Assembly (NCBI GenBank): GCA_026119855.1
Contig: JAOWBW010000144.1
Span: forward strand, 1,737,809-1,801,808
Direction of reading: 5' to 3'
Length of the DNA stretch: 64,000 bases
From: Campanula takesimana
Lineage: Eukaryota; Streptophyta; Magnoliopsida; Asterales; Campanulaceae
The notes beneath the pieces were generated by a model, which searched no databases, was not told the DNA's origin, and worked only from the letters and a program-made list of their open reading frames with translations. The position numbers and the translations under genes are program-made. Positions within the stretch are counted from its first letter, which is position 1. Each line of letters starts with the position of its first letter. This document shows, in pieces, positions 20,752 through 34,300 of this stretch.

Positions 20752-23700
20752 GTACAATAGCATGGAATTGTAGGGGTCTTGGCAAGCCCGCTACTGTGAA
20801 AGAAGTTTCCTATTTAGTACGGCGATATAAGCCGAATTTTCTTTTTCTAAGTGAAACTAAAATGATGTATGATAAAGTAGTCTCTTTTAAAAACACATGG
20901 CATTTTCCTCATAGCCATGGTGTTGATCCTCTAGGTCGTAGTGGGGGCCTTTGCCTTTTTTGGGATAATATGTACGATGTTCCTGTAACCGGAACAACTT
21001 CCCGGTATATTATAGCTAGTGTTAAAAGTTATAGGTGGTGGATGGTCTTCATTTACGGTCAACCAAAACAGCAAAAGCGGAAAAAATTATGGGAACGTCT
21101 AAATCAAACTCTAAGTGGTTTAAATGGTCCTATTTGTTTAATCGGAGACTTCAACAAAGGACTTCACCCATTTGACAAAATGAATTATTCCGCTTATCCG
21201 CTTATAGGATGGAAACATTTACGGGACTTTCTGGATAACTCCAGCCTTCTTGAGATTCCGAACAGGGGATGTCATTTTTCTTAGACAAATCATCACACTT
21301 TTGTCAGACTTGACAGAGCAGTTTGCAGTATAGAATGGAACAGTCTATTTCCTGCCTCCTATACGTATACCCTACCCATTACCCGATCTGACCATAGCCC
21401 AATCATTCTTTTTACCTCTGAACCGCAACAACAAAGAAAAAGAAATCATTTTAAGAACTATTGGCTGTTATTCAAAGAAAGCCAAGATCTAATCAAAGAG
21501 CATTGGACATCCTCGCATCCACAAAACAACCTGACTGACCTCATGGTTAAGCAAAACAACATTCTGAAAACTTTCAAAAGCAGAGTATGGGGAAACATAA
21601 ACCAGCTTAAAAGGAATACAGAAATAACCAGAAGGACGATTGAAGATCTACAAAAAGCTCTGAAAGTCAACAACTCTCATCCTGTTCCAGCTCGAAATCC
21701 TGATCCAACTCCAAATCCGCTAATCCTCAGAATCCAAAGTGAAAGGGAAAATCTGAACACAAATCTGGATGCAATCCATGAGTATTGGAGTCAGAGAGCA
21801 AAGCAAAATTGGTACAAGCTGGATGACAGGAACACGGGTTACTTCCACAGAATGGCATCAATAAAATCAAAAATTTCTGGAATTCACCAAATTCAAAAAT
21901 CTCCAGACAATTGGACGGAAAACAGAGACAAAATTCAAAATATTTTTCAAAATCACTTCAAAACCACATTCATGGAAGAAAATTCTACCAGAACAGCGGA
22001 AGGGCAGTTCACCAACACCCGCTCCAGCCTGACATAAATTTATTGGACCATCTCTATCGGCAACTAACGGAGAGACAAAAATAAGACTTGGACAGAGAAT
22101 TCACGGAAGCAGAGGTAGAGAACGCTGTTTTTCAAATGGGAAAAAACAAAGCTCCAGGCCCAGATGGAATTACGGCTGAATTCTATCAAAAATCTTGGCA
22201 AACAACAAAAGTTGAGGTAATCTCTGCCATCCTTAATATTCTCAACAATGATGTCTCTGTATCACCCATCAATTCCACTTTCATTACCCTCATCCCCAAA
22301 AAACCTCAACCTTCAAACCCTCATGACTTCCGACCCATCAGCCTCTGTAACAACATTTACAAAATTGCTTCAAGAGTTTTAGTTAACCGACTAAAACCGA
22401 TCATCTCAACCCTCATCTCCCCAAACCAAAACGCTTTTCTTTCGGGGCGTAGCATTATTGATAATATTCTCATCAGTCATGAAATCTCAGACTCCATAAA
22501 ACAGTCCAAAGCCAATAAATCTTCTTCTTGTTTGGTCAAGCTGGATATCAGTAAAGCCTACGACTGCCTCAAATGGGATTTCATCCTTCCTGTCCTCGCC
22601 AAATTAGGTTTTAGTTCTAAATGGCAAAATCTTGTTAGTAACTTCATTTCGTCGGTCTCTTACTCCATTCTCATAAATGGACAACCGTCGCCTTCTTTCT
22701 CTCCGATTAAAGGCATCAAACAAGGGGACCCCCTCTCACCCTATCTTTTCATCCTGTGTGCCGAAGCATTCTCCTCCACACTCAACCACCTGAACAATTC
22801 CAAAATAATTCCAGGGGTCAAACTCAAGAAGGATATCCCACCCATTAACCACCTTCTGTTTGCGGACGATTGCCTTATCGCTCTCGAATTATCTCATTCC
22901 GCCATTTGGTACCTTAAATGGACTTTGGATGCATTTAGTTTGCAAGCCGGGGAAAAGATTAATTGTCTCAAAAGTGATTTATACTTCTCAAAATCCATTC
23001 CAGAGGATCTACGAAATCATGCGATAAACACTCTAGCTATCCCCCACAGTGGCAAGGACGGAAAATATTTGGGCATTCCCCAAATGTTTTATGGATCAAA
23101 GAAAGCAATATTTGAAGACATTCTCATTAAGATCCGAAATAAACTTCAAGGTTGGCAAGGAAAATTTCTCAGTCTTGCAGGTCGTATTGTTCTCATAAAA
23201 CATGTCATTTCAACCATCCCATGCCATGCCATGTACTGCTTCAAATTCCCGGTCTATGTTATTAAGGAAATGCACAGAATTTTCAATAAATTTCTATGGC
23301 TAGGATTGGATAAGTTCAAAGGAATTCATTGGGCAAACTGGCAAAGATCGTGTCTTCCAAAAAACAGGGGAGGATTGGGTCTCAGACATATGGGAGCTCT
23401 TAACTAAGCTTGCTTAGCAAAGACAGCATGGAGGATCTTGACCGATCAAACTAGTTTACTCAACTCTACAATCAAATACAAGTACCATGCACAAAGCAGT
23501 TTTCTCGAAGCCAGCACTGCTAAAAAAAGGATCATGGGTATGGAGGAGTCTATCATGGGGAAGGGATCTGATTCGAAACAACATCCATTGGCGCGTTAAG
23601 CGAGGAAACATAGTTAAAGCGCTCCATCACAATTGGATCCCCAACCATCCAAATTATATTCCAAACCAGACTCTTGCTTCAAACATCCCAAATCTTTTAG

Positions 23701-24965
23701 TGGCGGATCTTATCAACAGACAGTCATACACATGGAGAGCTCCTTTAATTAAGCAACTGTATCCATCAGACATAGCAGAGGTCATCCTCCAATCCCACAT
23801 TCCTTTTACAGGTGAAGATGATCAAGTTTGGACATATTCTCCTCATGGATCCTACACGATAAAATCTGGTTACTATAGGAGCCTTCTCAATCACAAGGAA
23901 ACCGAGATTCTCTTAAGGGAGGCCCCAATCCCTGAAATCCAAAATATGTGGAGAAAATTATGGAACTCACCTCTCGAGCCAAAACTGAAAGTTTTTATGT
24001 GGATATTGATTCACAACATTCTCCCTACAAACCGGGAACTTGAGAAACGGAAATGCTCACCATCCCCGAACTGCCCACGATGTACCTCTCATGAGGAAAC
24101 ACCTCTCCATTTATTTTTCACTTGCTGGTATTCTCAACAAATTTGGATGGAGTCCTCGCTCCCTGCCCCTCCAACCCCAGTGGATTCTCTTGATTTGACG
24201 ATTATCAAATGGTTAGCTGAGTGGATCAAAGAAGGTTTAGGGACAGAAAACTTTTTTCTTCTTATCTTCATTTGTTGGGAAATCTGGCTGGGAAGAAACA
24301 GAACAGTGTTCAATCAATCCGTCCCGGATACAGATGGCATCCTCCCCAGAGCAATGGAGCATCTCCATATTCTTAAGATATCGGAAGTGGAAAAAACACA
24401 TCAGAGAGAAAATAACAGACAGCAATCAACAAATCACGAGTGTAACAACCAGAATCATCGGTCTTCTGAAGAAAGTCTTGATTCAATGAATGGAAAGACT
24501 TTGGAAGAGTACATCAAAAATATGGAATCCCAGGAAGGAAATTTTCTCATCACAGGCGGTGCTTGGAAGAAAGCAAAGGCTTGGGCAGGAATTGGATGGG
24601 AACTATGGAATGCTGAAGGAAGGAGAATAGCTATCGAGAGCTCCTCTCACAAAACAAGTTCAGCCATTCAAACGGAATGTCTCGCAATTCTTAAAGGACT
24701 CCAATGGGCTGATCACAATGGAGTTAGAAAGATCAGAGTTCTTACAGATTCAACCATAGCCAGATCATATATAAATACAAGGATCACCCCTCCATTAGGA
24801 CTCAATCCGCTTATTCAAGACATTATCTCGCTAGTGTCAAAGTTTTCTGTTTTTAGTATCTGTAAAGTGCCCAGACTAACTGTTCACTATGCTCACAAGA
24901 ATGCTAGTTTTGCTAGGTATATGTATCATAAGTTTGTAGGCCCGGAACCAACTTTCCTTTATTAA
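20748..24965 (+). pseudogene. LINE ORF2: endonuclease, reverse transcriptase, RNase H
   Basis: The N-terminal AP-type endonuclease begins MSTIAWNCRGLGKPATVKEV and includes LFLSETKM and a GDFN motif. RT (22088-23407) has NKAPGPDGIT, KLDISKAYDCLKWDF, KGIKQGDPLSPYLF and the catalytic FADD at 22859-22870. A zinc-binding zf-RVT region follows (WRKLWNSPLEPKLKVFMW, then C-P-RC-ETPLHLFFTC). A plant RNase H (GIGWELWNAEGRRIAIES...AIQTECLAILKGL...LTDS) fills 24556-24950. Breaks: TAG at 21282-21284 in the endonuclease, TAA at 22035-22037 followed by a frameshift, TAA at 23405-23407, and a frameshift before 23487. An active element would copy its RNA at nicked chromosomal DNA. Confidence 0.92.
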
Positions 24966-24980
24966 TAATATTTTTTCTTC

Positions 24981-24999
24981 AAAAAAAAATATAGAAAAT
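24981..24999 (+). repeat. LINE poly(A) tail and right target duplication
   Basis: The A run at 24981-24989 is followed by the ATATAGAAAAT copy (24989-24999; one A is shared). Confidence 0.83.
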
Positions 25000-25252
25000 T
25001 AGGGTTTTTAGATTTAATCTAATGGCACATGAAGATATTATCCAAGGTTCTTTTGAACAATAAATTAAGTTTGATTATCTTAATAAGCATCTAAAAATTA
25101 TTATTAATAATATTTATCAATAATAATAAAGTTTAAATTTTTACAAGAATAGTTAAAATGGGAAAATCAAACGGAGACTTATAAACAACAATTCAAAATT
25201 GGGACGGTAAAAAAATAAAATAAAATAAATCTTTGGTTTAGAGCTAAGTGCA
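25000..25252 (-). other. 3' flank of the SAS10-like gene
   Basis: AT-rich DNA between the LINE and the stop codon. The gene's 3' UTR must end here or run antisense into the LINE. No clear polyadenylation signal was singled out. Confidence 0.5.
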
Positions 25253-25381
25253 CTAGTTGAGTCTGATGCTTCGGCTGACTCCTGCATTGATACCAGAGGT
25301 TTCACCTCCGTAAGGACCACTTGGCTTCTTCACATCACGCACCTGACCTTTCCGTCTCTCAACTGCCTTTTTGTGTTTTAG
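25253..25381 (-). CDS. SAS10: SAS10 exon 16 (stop codon)
   Basis: Residues 610-651: [19 protein letters not shown] then [20 protein letters not shown] at 25253-25255. Confidence 0.95.
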   Translation of the reverse strand, partial: LKHKKAVERRKGQVRDVKKPSGPYGGETSGINAGVSRSIRLN

Positions 25382-28300
25382 CTGCATAGTATACACAAAG
25401 GTGTCACAAGTGTTTGTCCAATGCAAAACCTTCATAAAAATCATTCGCATTTATATTTACCTTATATTTCTTTCTCGGATTCTTTGTCAGCTTATTCCGA
25501 GACCGAGTTAGGCCTCTATTTTTCTCAATCTGTAGTAAGTTGCCACCAAAACCATCGACCAACATCAACAAATGAAAAATAAAAAATAAGTATGATGGAT
25601 ATTTAAAGTCTGTCAGAATACAGTGCTTGAAAATGAAATTAAACCAAGAAAAAGAAAAGGAGGAAAACTTGCTGCAATTTAAGAATGAAAGAAATGCTAC
25701 GGGACCATCCTTACCTGACGATTGATACTGCGCTTTCCATCTACAGATGTTTCAGGTAAAGAAGAATATGCAGTAATTCTGCATAAGCAAAGATATATGT
25801 TAGGTAAATGATCACGAGCAAGTCGTAGGAAAAACTAGTTTTTATATCATTGGAACTTGTATTTTATCTTGTAAATGAGGGATCTCAAAGCCTAAAAACC
25901 AGTTATTCCTTACGTTTAGCAAAAACTGGTTTCATCCAATATTTTGTGAAGGGTTAATTACAAATTAGGGCCTGAAGTCTCGTATGAGGTCCCCAAACGG
26001 GGCCTGACTTTTATTTTTTAGCGAATTAGGACCTGAATTGATATTTTTTGCTCAAATTAGGGCTTTTTGACGATTTCCATCCAAAAATTCCGTTAACACG
26101 TGCGTTGCATATTACTTTGAATGAAGAATTTTTTGTCATTTTGCGTTCAAGTTTTGGTTAGATATCGATTAAGGATCGATGGGGGGCTTCATTACAATGA
26201 AACTGCGGACAAGTTAAAGAGGTTTTCAACAAATTCCGTTGGGTGGGAGAAATACTTGCGTGGGAGAAACATAATTGTGTTTGGTTTATGGAGGGAATAC
26301 AAGGACATTTTTGCGCTTTATAGAACTAGCCCTAACGCAAAATGACAAAAAACCCCTCATTCAAAGTCATAGACAACATACGTGTTAACTTAACGGAATT
26401 TTTGGATGGAAATCGTCAAAAAGCCCTAACTTGGGCAAAAAAATGTCAATTCAGGCCCTAATTCGCTAAGAAAAAAAAGTCAAGCCCCGTTTGGGGACCT
26501 CATACGACACCTTAGGCCCTAATTTGTAATTAACCCTTTTGTGAATGATCACTGGGGACGAGCGAAACTAGACAGAGCCTGTAGTTGTTTCTAGATAGAA
26601 TTCCAATCCAGTACTAAAATATTTTGGAATTTGCTCTTGAACAAGAGCAAATGTGAATTTTTGTTGAACATTCATTTTGGGATGGAGGTAGTATAATAAT
26701 CAATTAACGTCTGAAGCCCACGCCATGTGAAAGTGTGTTTAGTCCACCCCACCAAAGCCACCATCTTAATCATATTGGCGAAACGACACATACCTGGGGA
26801 CCTTCCCATGTTTGGCACCAACTTTGGCAGCGCGTTCTTGTTGCGCTTGTTTGTAGAAGTCGAGATCTGCGTCCGTTTCAGCATTAAGTTCATCAAATCT
26901 GTCACTCTCATCATCTTGATCATTCTCAGATTCAATTCCAGCTCCTTGCAGAACCCGTAATTCATGCTTCCTTCGCCTTTCCCCAATATCGTCACGCTTT
27001 GGTAAATCATCATCGCCAGATATAACCTCAATCAACCGAGAAAACAAACAAACATCAATAATCAACCAAAATGACTAGAGGAAAGATCACCACAAGAAGG
27101 AAGACATGTGGGAAGGCGTTGTGCGTCTTTTTCTCTCTTTTTTTTCCTTTTCGGTGTATGCAGGTGGGGTAGATTGGAAGAGGGCTTAAAAAGCAATAAG
27201 CAAGAAGCACAAGTTAGAAAAATGGTTGAAGATCATGCAGAAGTCAATCCAGTAACAGTTTACAGCAGAGAAAAGGAGAGCAACGCCAATAGCAAGAGTG
27301 TGTATAGTATACGGTGCTACTTTGACTACATCTACAGTCACATCTGTTAATCAAGGTAAAGCTCACTTTGTGTACCAGGTTTATGAATCAAAAAATTGCA
27401 ATTATCCCCGGACACACTAATAATGCGGCCGCTGAATTTGTTAATCAAGAAAAAAAAAAACAGTGTCATTGTTAAGCTTCAAATCCCTCCTCACCAACAG
27501 GATAATGTCCTAATAAGGTAACAATGAATTTAAGCCCTATAGAAGCGAAGAACAGAGGCTTGAGACTCACCAAGGAAAATACTGAAGAGTAGCACTAATC
27601 ATGACCAACCCTCCCCCAAGAAACAACAAACAAAGAACACACACAGACACAAAAAAAAAAAAAAAAAAAACACAAATGGACACGCAATTTGGAGAGAAAA
27701 GAGAATATCCACCAACACCATGCCCAAGTTCTCCAAAAAAAACTTGAGACAAAATCTTATAGACACTTTTTGCAGCAAATCAACCAAATATCATTTACCC
27801 TAATCATGACCAACCCTCCCTATAGAAGCGAAGAACAGAGGCTTGAGACTCACCAAGGAAAATACTGAAGAGTAGCACTAATCATGACCAACCCTCCCCC
27901 AAGAAACAACAAACAAAGAACACACACACACACAAAAAAAAAAAAAAAACACAAATGGACACGCAATTTGGAGAGAAAAGAGAATATCCACCAACACCAT
28001 GCCCAAGTTCTCCAAAAAAAACTTGAGACAAAATCTTACAGACACTTTTTGCAGCAAATCAACCAAATATCATTTACCCTACTGAGTGCTCCTCAAATGG
28101 GTAATCAAAACAGAAATAATTGACGTTGACAAGAAAACCCACAATATTCTCCAGTCGTGAAAAGGAGGTTAAAGAAAGGGGATGTTACAAAAACGGTGTT
28201 AATGTGGACAACATAAAGAATTCAAGTACCGATAGTTTCTTGTATAAAGTTGTCTATTTATCCAAGGTCTAAAATTAATAAACAATAAACCACTTTAAAG

Positions 28301-31300
28301 TCCATAGCTAGAGAGAAAGATCTTATCCAGGTTTGTACCTTGGGCTTCTTAACCTGGGGAGTGACGAGCTGGGACAGTTTGTTTGATGGCAATACGTTCA
28401 TATTCCCGTTACCCTTTCTATAACGACTTCCTTCAATATCTACAGCTTCATCATCAAAATCATCTAGTGCCTCCATTTGTCTGCAAAATTATGAGTCAAA
28501 TAAAGTTACTAATGATAGGCGTGCAACTAAGTGAAGCTATGACTTTGCTTAGCAAATAGTACTATGAACGATTCTGATCCAGCTCACAAATAACTTAAAG
28601 AAACAAAAAGGTCATATGTCCTAAATATACCCATTAATTGGGTGCAGGCTCTTTTTAGTTCTATCAAGCTTTGATGCTGTAAAACCAAATACGCCTCTTT
28701 GCTTCAGTTTCTCTTCCAGAGCAGCTCTTACTTTCAACATTTCCATACTCTGGTCACCAAGTTGGGCATCCTACAAAAAAAATAAGTTCAATTATACACT
28801 AGTACAGATTAACACTTATGTTGCAACAAAAAAAAAAGAAAGGGGTGGGAAACTACTGCTACAAAGAGATACTCCATCCGTCCCAAAATGATCTTCACAT
28901 CTGACTATTCAAAGTTTTTAAGGACATGAACACTTGCTTCACTAACCATGTTGTGCTTATGCACACCCGCTTCTCAAAGGCGAGGTTCTGAAAGAAAGCA
29001 AGCGGTGCACTTAAATCTAAATAGGGTGGTATGTAGAAATGGGAAGAAATTTTTTGGGACAATGAAAAATGGCAAATGAGAAGATCATTTCGGGACAGGT
29101 ACATAAAAATGGCAAGAATAAACAACAATATTGATCTCTGCACCACGAGAACCAGTTGTATGGCAGGATCAGTTATTTCGAAAGTTCATGGTAAGTGAAT
29201 TCCAAACAACATACAATCAGAAATAGATCAGTTTAATATAAAATACATCTTAATTTTGCCAGGTAGCTTTCCAGAGCTAGAATTAAAAACGAAAAACAAA
29301 ATCACCTTCATCAAAACAAGAACATCAGAGTGGAGATCGTATTATGTTAAAGCTGATCTATATGGCTCACCTGGCGCTTACGTTTCCCTCTGTTATCATC
29401 TCTCAATGAATCTACCTTCACCAACTCAGCTACATGGGGCTACAAGTGTGTGAACAAACTTATATTAGCTAAGCACTAAAATGTTGTTTATTATAAAGAA
29501 AGACGACGATACTTAAACATGGATCAAGTTTGAGGTGCTATTTACTTTTATATTAGACAGGACAACAGAAGGATTGTTGTTATTGGTGAACCCATTAGAA
29601 TGCAATGCTGCATCCTCTTCAGACAACTTCATCTCTGTTGCAGAACAATGTTCCTCCCTCAAACTATCATTAACCTCGAAAGGAAGATTTTCATCCAGTT
29701 GTTTCACCTGTCAAATGAGAATACTTCAGATCCATATAGGAAAACATTCAATCCAAACTTCCAGAAAACAACCAGTAGAAATATGTGATGAATTCGTTAG
29801 TAATAAAAAGGAAAAATTGCATCAATGGTCACTCAACTATACGTGATGAGTGGTTTCGATCACTCAACTTATATTTTTTGCATTCAATAACCTGAACTAA
29901 TTTTTTTGTGCTCTCGTGATCACTAAGCCTAACGACATCCATATTTTGGCGTTAAAAAAACATTTGCAATGCACATGACAACTTTTTAATGGTAAAATTG
30001 GAAAAACATGAAATTTTAAAATAAAATAATATGTTAGGGTTTAATGTGGAAAATAAGTGAAAGGGGCATCAAAACCCAAAAATATTTTACAAACCCAATT
30101 CAAAATCCTTAGCCATGTCTCTCTCCTTCTCCGATCTGGAAAAGCCAGCCATGCTGCAGTCACTAGATCCTCTCTCCGGCCACCTGCAATCAAATCTGAG
30201 TTATGTCGCCCTCTCTTTCCCATTTGCAGAACTCTTTATCCGACCAGGCAGATTCCACTTCCACACTCGCCTTCACCGTCCAACCGGTGCTAGGCTTTGA
30301 CCATAATCCTCTCAGTCACACCAACAACTTAACCCCTTCCGCTTCTCTCCCTCATAGCCGCCGAGCATGCCCAAGACCTAGCGATTTATCTCGCTAGGTC
30401 TTGTCTCCGGCGCTTATCCCCTGTGGTTCAAGCTCCTCAGTTCGACCCCTCTCTTGTCCATGTACAATCCCAGAATCCGGCATTAATCCCACAGCCCATC
30501 GCCTTCCCTAGCCAAGATTGCATCTCACCAGATCTGGGAAAATCCGGCAATACTATCCGGTCAGCACCTCATTTTTCCAACAGATGGTCAGTCCCAGCCC
30601 AAATCCAGTCTCCCCTCTGCACTCCCGTCGCCGGTAGGCCATCTTTCTCCTGCTCCGGTCTGACTATGTTACATAAATGGAGGATGGGGGTAATTTATAT
30701 GGGTTATAAATGAAGTTATATTTTCAGGCTAATAGTTTTAGTATTAACATTTTAACCCTCATACAATTAGTTTTCTATTTTACCCTTCAAAAATTTGTCA
30801 TGTGTAATGCACATGACAACTTATACGGATGTTGTTAGGCCTAGTGATTCTTGGCGCTCCACAAAATTAGTTTAGGCTAATAAATGGGGGAAAAAAAAGT
30901 TTAGGCTATTGAATGCAAAAAATATGAGTTGAGTGATCAAAACCAGTCATCGCGTATAGTTGGGTGACCATTGATGCAATTTTTCCTAATAAAAAATAGG
31001 TTAATTACAATTTAGGGCCTGAACTCCATAGGGTGTTCCCCAAGCGGGACCCCCAGTTTTTTTTTGGCGAATCAGGGCTCAATACGTGTTTTTTTAATCA
31101 ATCTAGGGCTTTTTTACGGAAATCATTAGATATCTTGTTAAATCATCATGTGCCGTGCACGTGATCGACGGATCGGTTAGTTTGAAGTTAATACTAACTA
31201 TTAAGGGGTCAAATGTAGAAGTCTGAAAATAGGGGACAAACTTTAAAAACAATCTCACCCTAAAATATTACACCCAACCCCAAACCCATTCTCAAATCAA

Positions 31301-34300
31301 ACACAGGTTGTTCAACCCCCTTCCTCCAGCTTGAGCGATTTCATAGTCCCAAATCTAGAAATTTAAACTCAAATTCCTAGTTTGAACACCACCTACTTCA
31401 ATATTTCGTCTTTGACTCAATTAAATTTAAGAACAACAAGGATGAACACAGAAATCTGAAAACGAAATGACCAAATTTTTTAATTTTTTTTTTTTGAAAG
31501 TATTTTCAAAGCATGGATTTCTCTAAATCTGAGGGTTTTCAATAATTAGTCCAGTACATTTAACAATCTTCCATCTATATTAAACAATCATCAAGCAAAA
31601 TTTCAATTCCCATGGAAATTTATATCAACAATCACAAACCTACCATATTCAGCCATCAATCTTGGAGGAAGTTTGCCGGAAGTTGCAAAGAGAGATAGAG
31701 GAGCTCCAAGCTAGGGTTTTACGATTTGGGGATTTTGCTATTAATTTCGAAATTTCATCAAGTTGTAATTTGGTTTTTATGGTTGGGATTGTCAGATTGT
31801 GAACGGGAGGCCGGAGGAGTTGATGGAAGTCGGAAGTTTTACCCGGAGAGGTAGGGGACGAGAGTGAGGGCGAATGATACGGGGCAAACGCAACGGAAAA
31901 GAAGAATAAAGAAAATGGATAGAAAAGGATAGGATGCTCACCACTTCAAGGAATCCACCTTGAAGATACAGGGCATAAACAACTCACCACTCTAAGGAAT
32001 CCACCAAAGAGATACAAGGTTGTGTTTGTTCACCACTAAACGGAATCCACCGAATAGATAAAGAACAAGAAAAGATGGCACAAAGCACAATCTTATATTA
32101 TTTTATAAACTCAAATTCAACTCTCCTTTACAATACAATTGGTAGGGTATTTATAGGTTACTTGGAACATCCCTCCAAGTATAGGAATTCTAAAGATTCT
32201 AAGGGATTAGGATAATAATTATTATTTAGGATTAAGATAAAATAGAAAGCTCAAAAGACATGCTAAACATCAAGATAGTCCAATTTTCGGATGAATCTGA
32301 TTTTCTGACTACCCTTCACAAAAATATCCATAACTCTCTCTAGAATGATCCAAACAATGATCCGAAAAGTGCTCCAGAAACTACATTCAGAGACCTTTCC
32401 AATGGTATATTATTTGTAACGTTTGGCCCAGTATATTGATAGATACAACCTCTTGAAGTTGACTGAAATTATTAAGATTATCAAGTGCCAACCATTTGGC
32501 TCCCGCGTCAGCGAAGGGAACCTGGGTTCTGGGTTTTGTTTTGGGGGGGGGGGGGGGGGGGGGGGTTTCTCCCTTTCTTTCTTTTTCTTTTTCTTCCCTT
32601 TCTTTCTTGTTTCTTTTTATTGCTTTTATTTTTTAATATTGATTATTTCTTACTTGACTTGCCTTGTCCATAAACTAATGGTATTTGAGGAAAAATATGT
32701 AATGGGTTTGAGCTCAAAAATATTTAATACATTACATAGATATTGTTAAGAATTAGTTAATACATATTTTTAAGAATTAGTTAATACATATAGATGATAG
32801 GTTTATTTATTTTATTTATTTTATTTATTTAAATAAATAAAATTTTATTAAGAAATTAATAATGTTTTCTAAAATATAATAATTGGTTTAAAATAAATAT
32901 ATAAGATATTTAGTGTTGTAGTATATCATGAAAATAATATCTTTAATTATTTTTGAAACAAAAATTAAATCATTGAAATTGAATAATTAATTTATAGATA
33001 AATGTTATTTTTTATATTAATTTGTAAGACATAAAAATGATATTATATACAATAAAAAGAAATTTATATGGTAAAACCTTTCAAAGTAAAAGAATTGCAT
33101 TTTGCCCCCTAATAACCAATCCGTCGATCACGTGCCTTGCACATGGTGATTTAACAAGATTTCTAACGATTTCCGTCAAAAAGCCCTAGATTGATGAAAA
33201 AAACACGTATTGAGCCCTGATTCGCAAAAAAAAAAACTGGAGTCCCCGCTTGGGGAACACCCTATGGAGTTCAGGCCCTAAATTGTAATTAACCCTAAAA
33301 AATACTACTCCCTCTGTCCCAAAACAAATTTCCAAAATTGCTTTTGATCTAGAGCGACTTGGGAGATTCATTTTGCAACGGATGGAATGCAAGGTACTAA
33401 AGAGGTCAAAGCAAATCAAGGATGAATACTTATAACGATAAGCATATATAACACCAAATTAACTTTTGACCTACTAAACTTTCCAACTTCTTCCAATAAA
33501 CCACTCCTTGTAATTTAGGACCATTTTAACCCGCATAATGTTTTGACTATGTCCTAATAAAGCCATCACCTTCTGTTGCTAAAAAAAACTAATTAAATGT
33601 TTTCAAATAGATACCACCAACAACAAGAACACCCTAGCCACAATCAATACCAAAACATCCAAAATCACCCACAAATATCCAAAATAAATACATCTTCACA
33701 ACTCAGTCTCACAACACACTAATATTTTTTTAAAATATTAAATTAAATAATCAACAAATTTACAAAAAAAAATATAATAATAATAATAATAATAATAAAA
33801 TCAACAAAATTGAGAGATCAAATCTCCAAACTGACGCCAAGGTTGAATCTTGATTGTGTGCATAGAAAGAGGAGGAGAGAGACAGACGAGGGTCAATCAG
33901 AATCAGTGATGGCAGCGGGATAAAGGGAACACCGGTCATTCTTCCCTAACAGGATAGGAATGGGGATTGAATACATGGGAACACCTTTCCATTGCCAAGT
34001 GGGAACGGGAATCTCATGCAATATCCCACTTATTTTTATCCACACATGTATACTCCCTCCGTCCCACTTTAATCTACAAATTCAAAGTAAAAATTATCAA
34101 CTTAAGTCTACTTTGACTAAAAGCTTACAAAACTAATAATCATCCTAAAAAATAAATAAAAAATTGTTATTGATTCACCATTAACATTATACTCATTAAT
34201 AATCTTTAGTTTTTCCAAAAAAAACAATCAAATTTTCTGTAAATTCTTGGTCAAAGTGCGATGAAGTTGACAATTTTTCCTTTGACTTCGTAGATTAAAG

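Larger units (their letters stand above)
8463..24988 (+). mobile_element. Full-length L1-type LINE, split by an LTR retrotransposon
   Basis: It starts AGGGGGGAGGAAAC right after the left duplication and ends in a short poly(A) at 24981-24989. ORF1 has a DUF4283-like domain and a CCHC knuckle. ORF2 has endonuclease, RT, a zinc-binding region and a plant-type RNase H. Subtracting the 10544-19674 insertion and its duplicated target leaves about 7.4 kb, a normal full length. Both ORFs carry stops or frameshifts, so the copy is inactive. It ends about 250 bp from the stop codon of the convergent SAS10-like gene. Confidence 0.92.
30999..33295. mobile_element. Mutator-like element B in SAS10 intron 8
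   Basis: Inverted ends (GGTTAATTACAATTTAGGGC and complement) run over 150 bp and resemble 25951-26536. The 9-bp duplication TAAAAAATA is at 30990-30998 and 33296-33304, and its left copy overlaps the right duplication of element A. It holds a solo LTR (31875-32510) and a G23 run. No transposase is seen. Confidence 0.88.
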
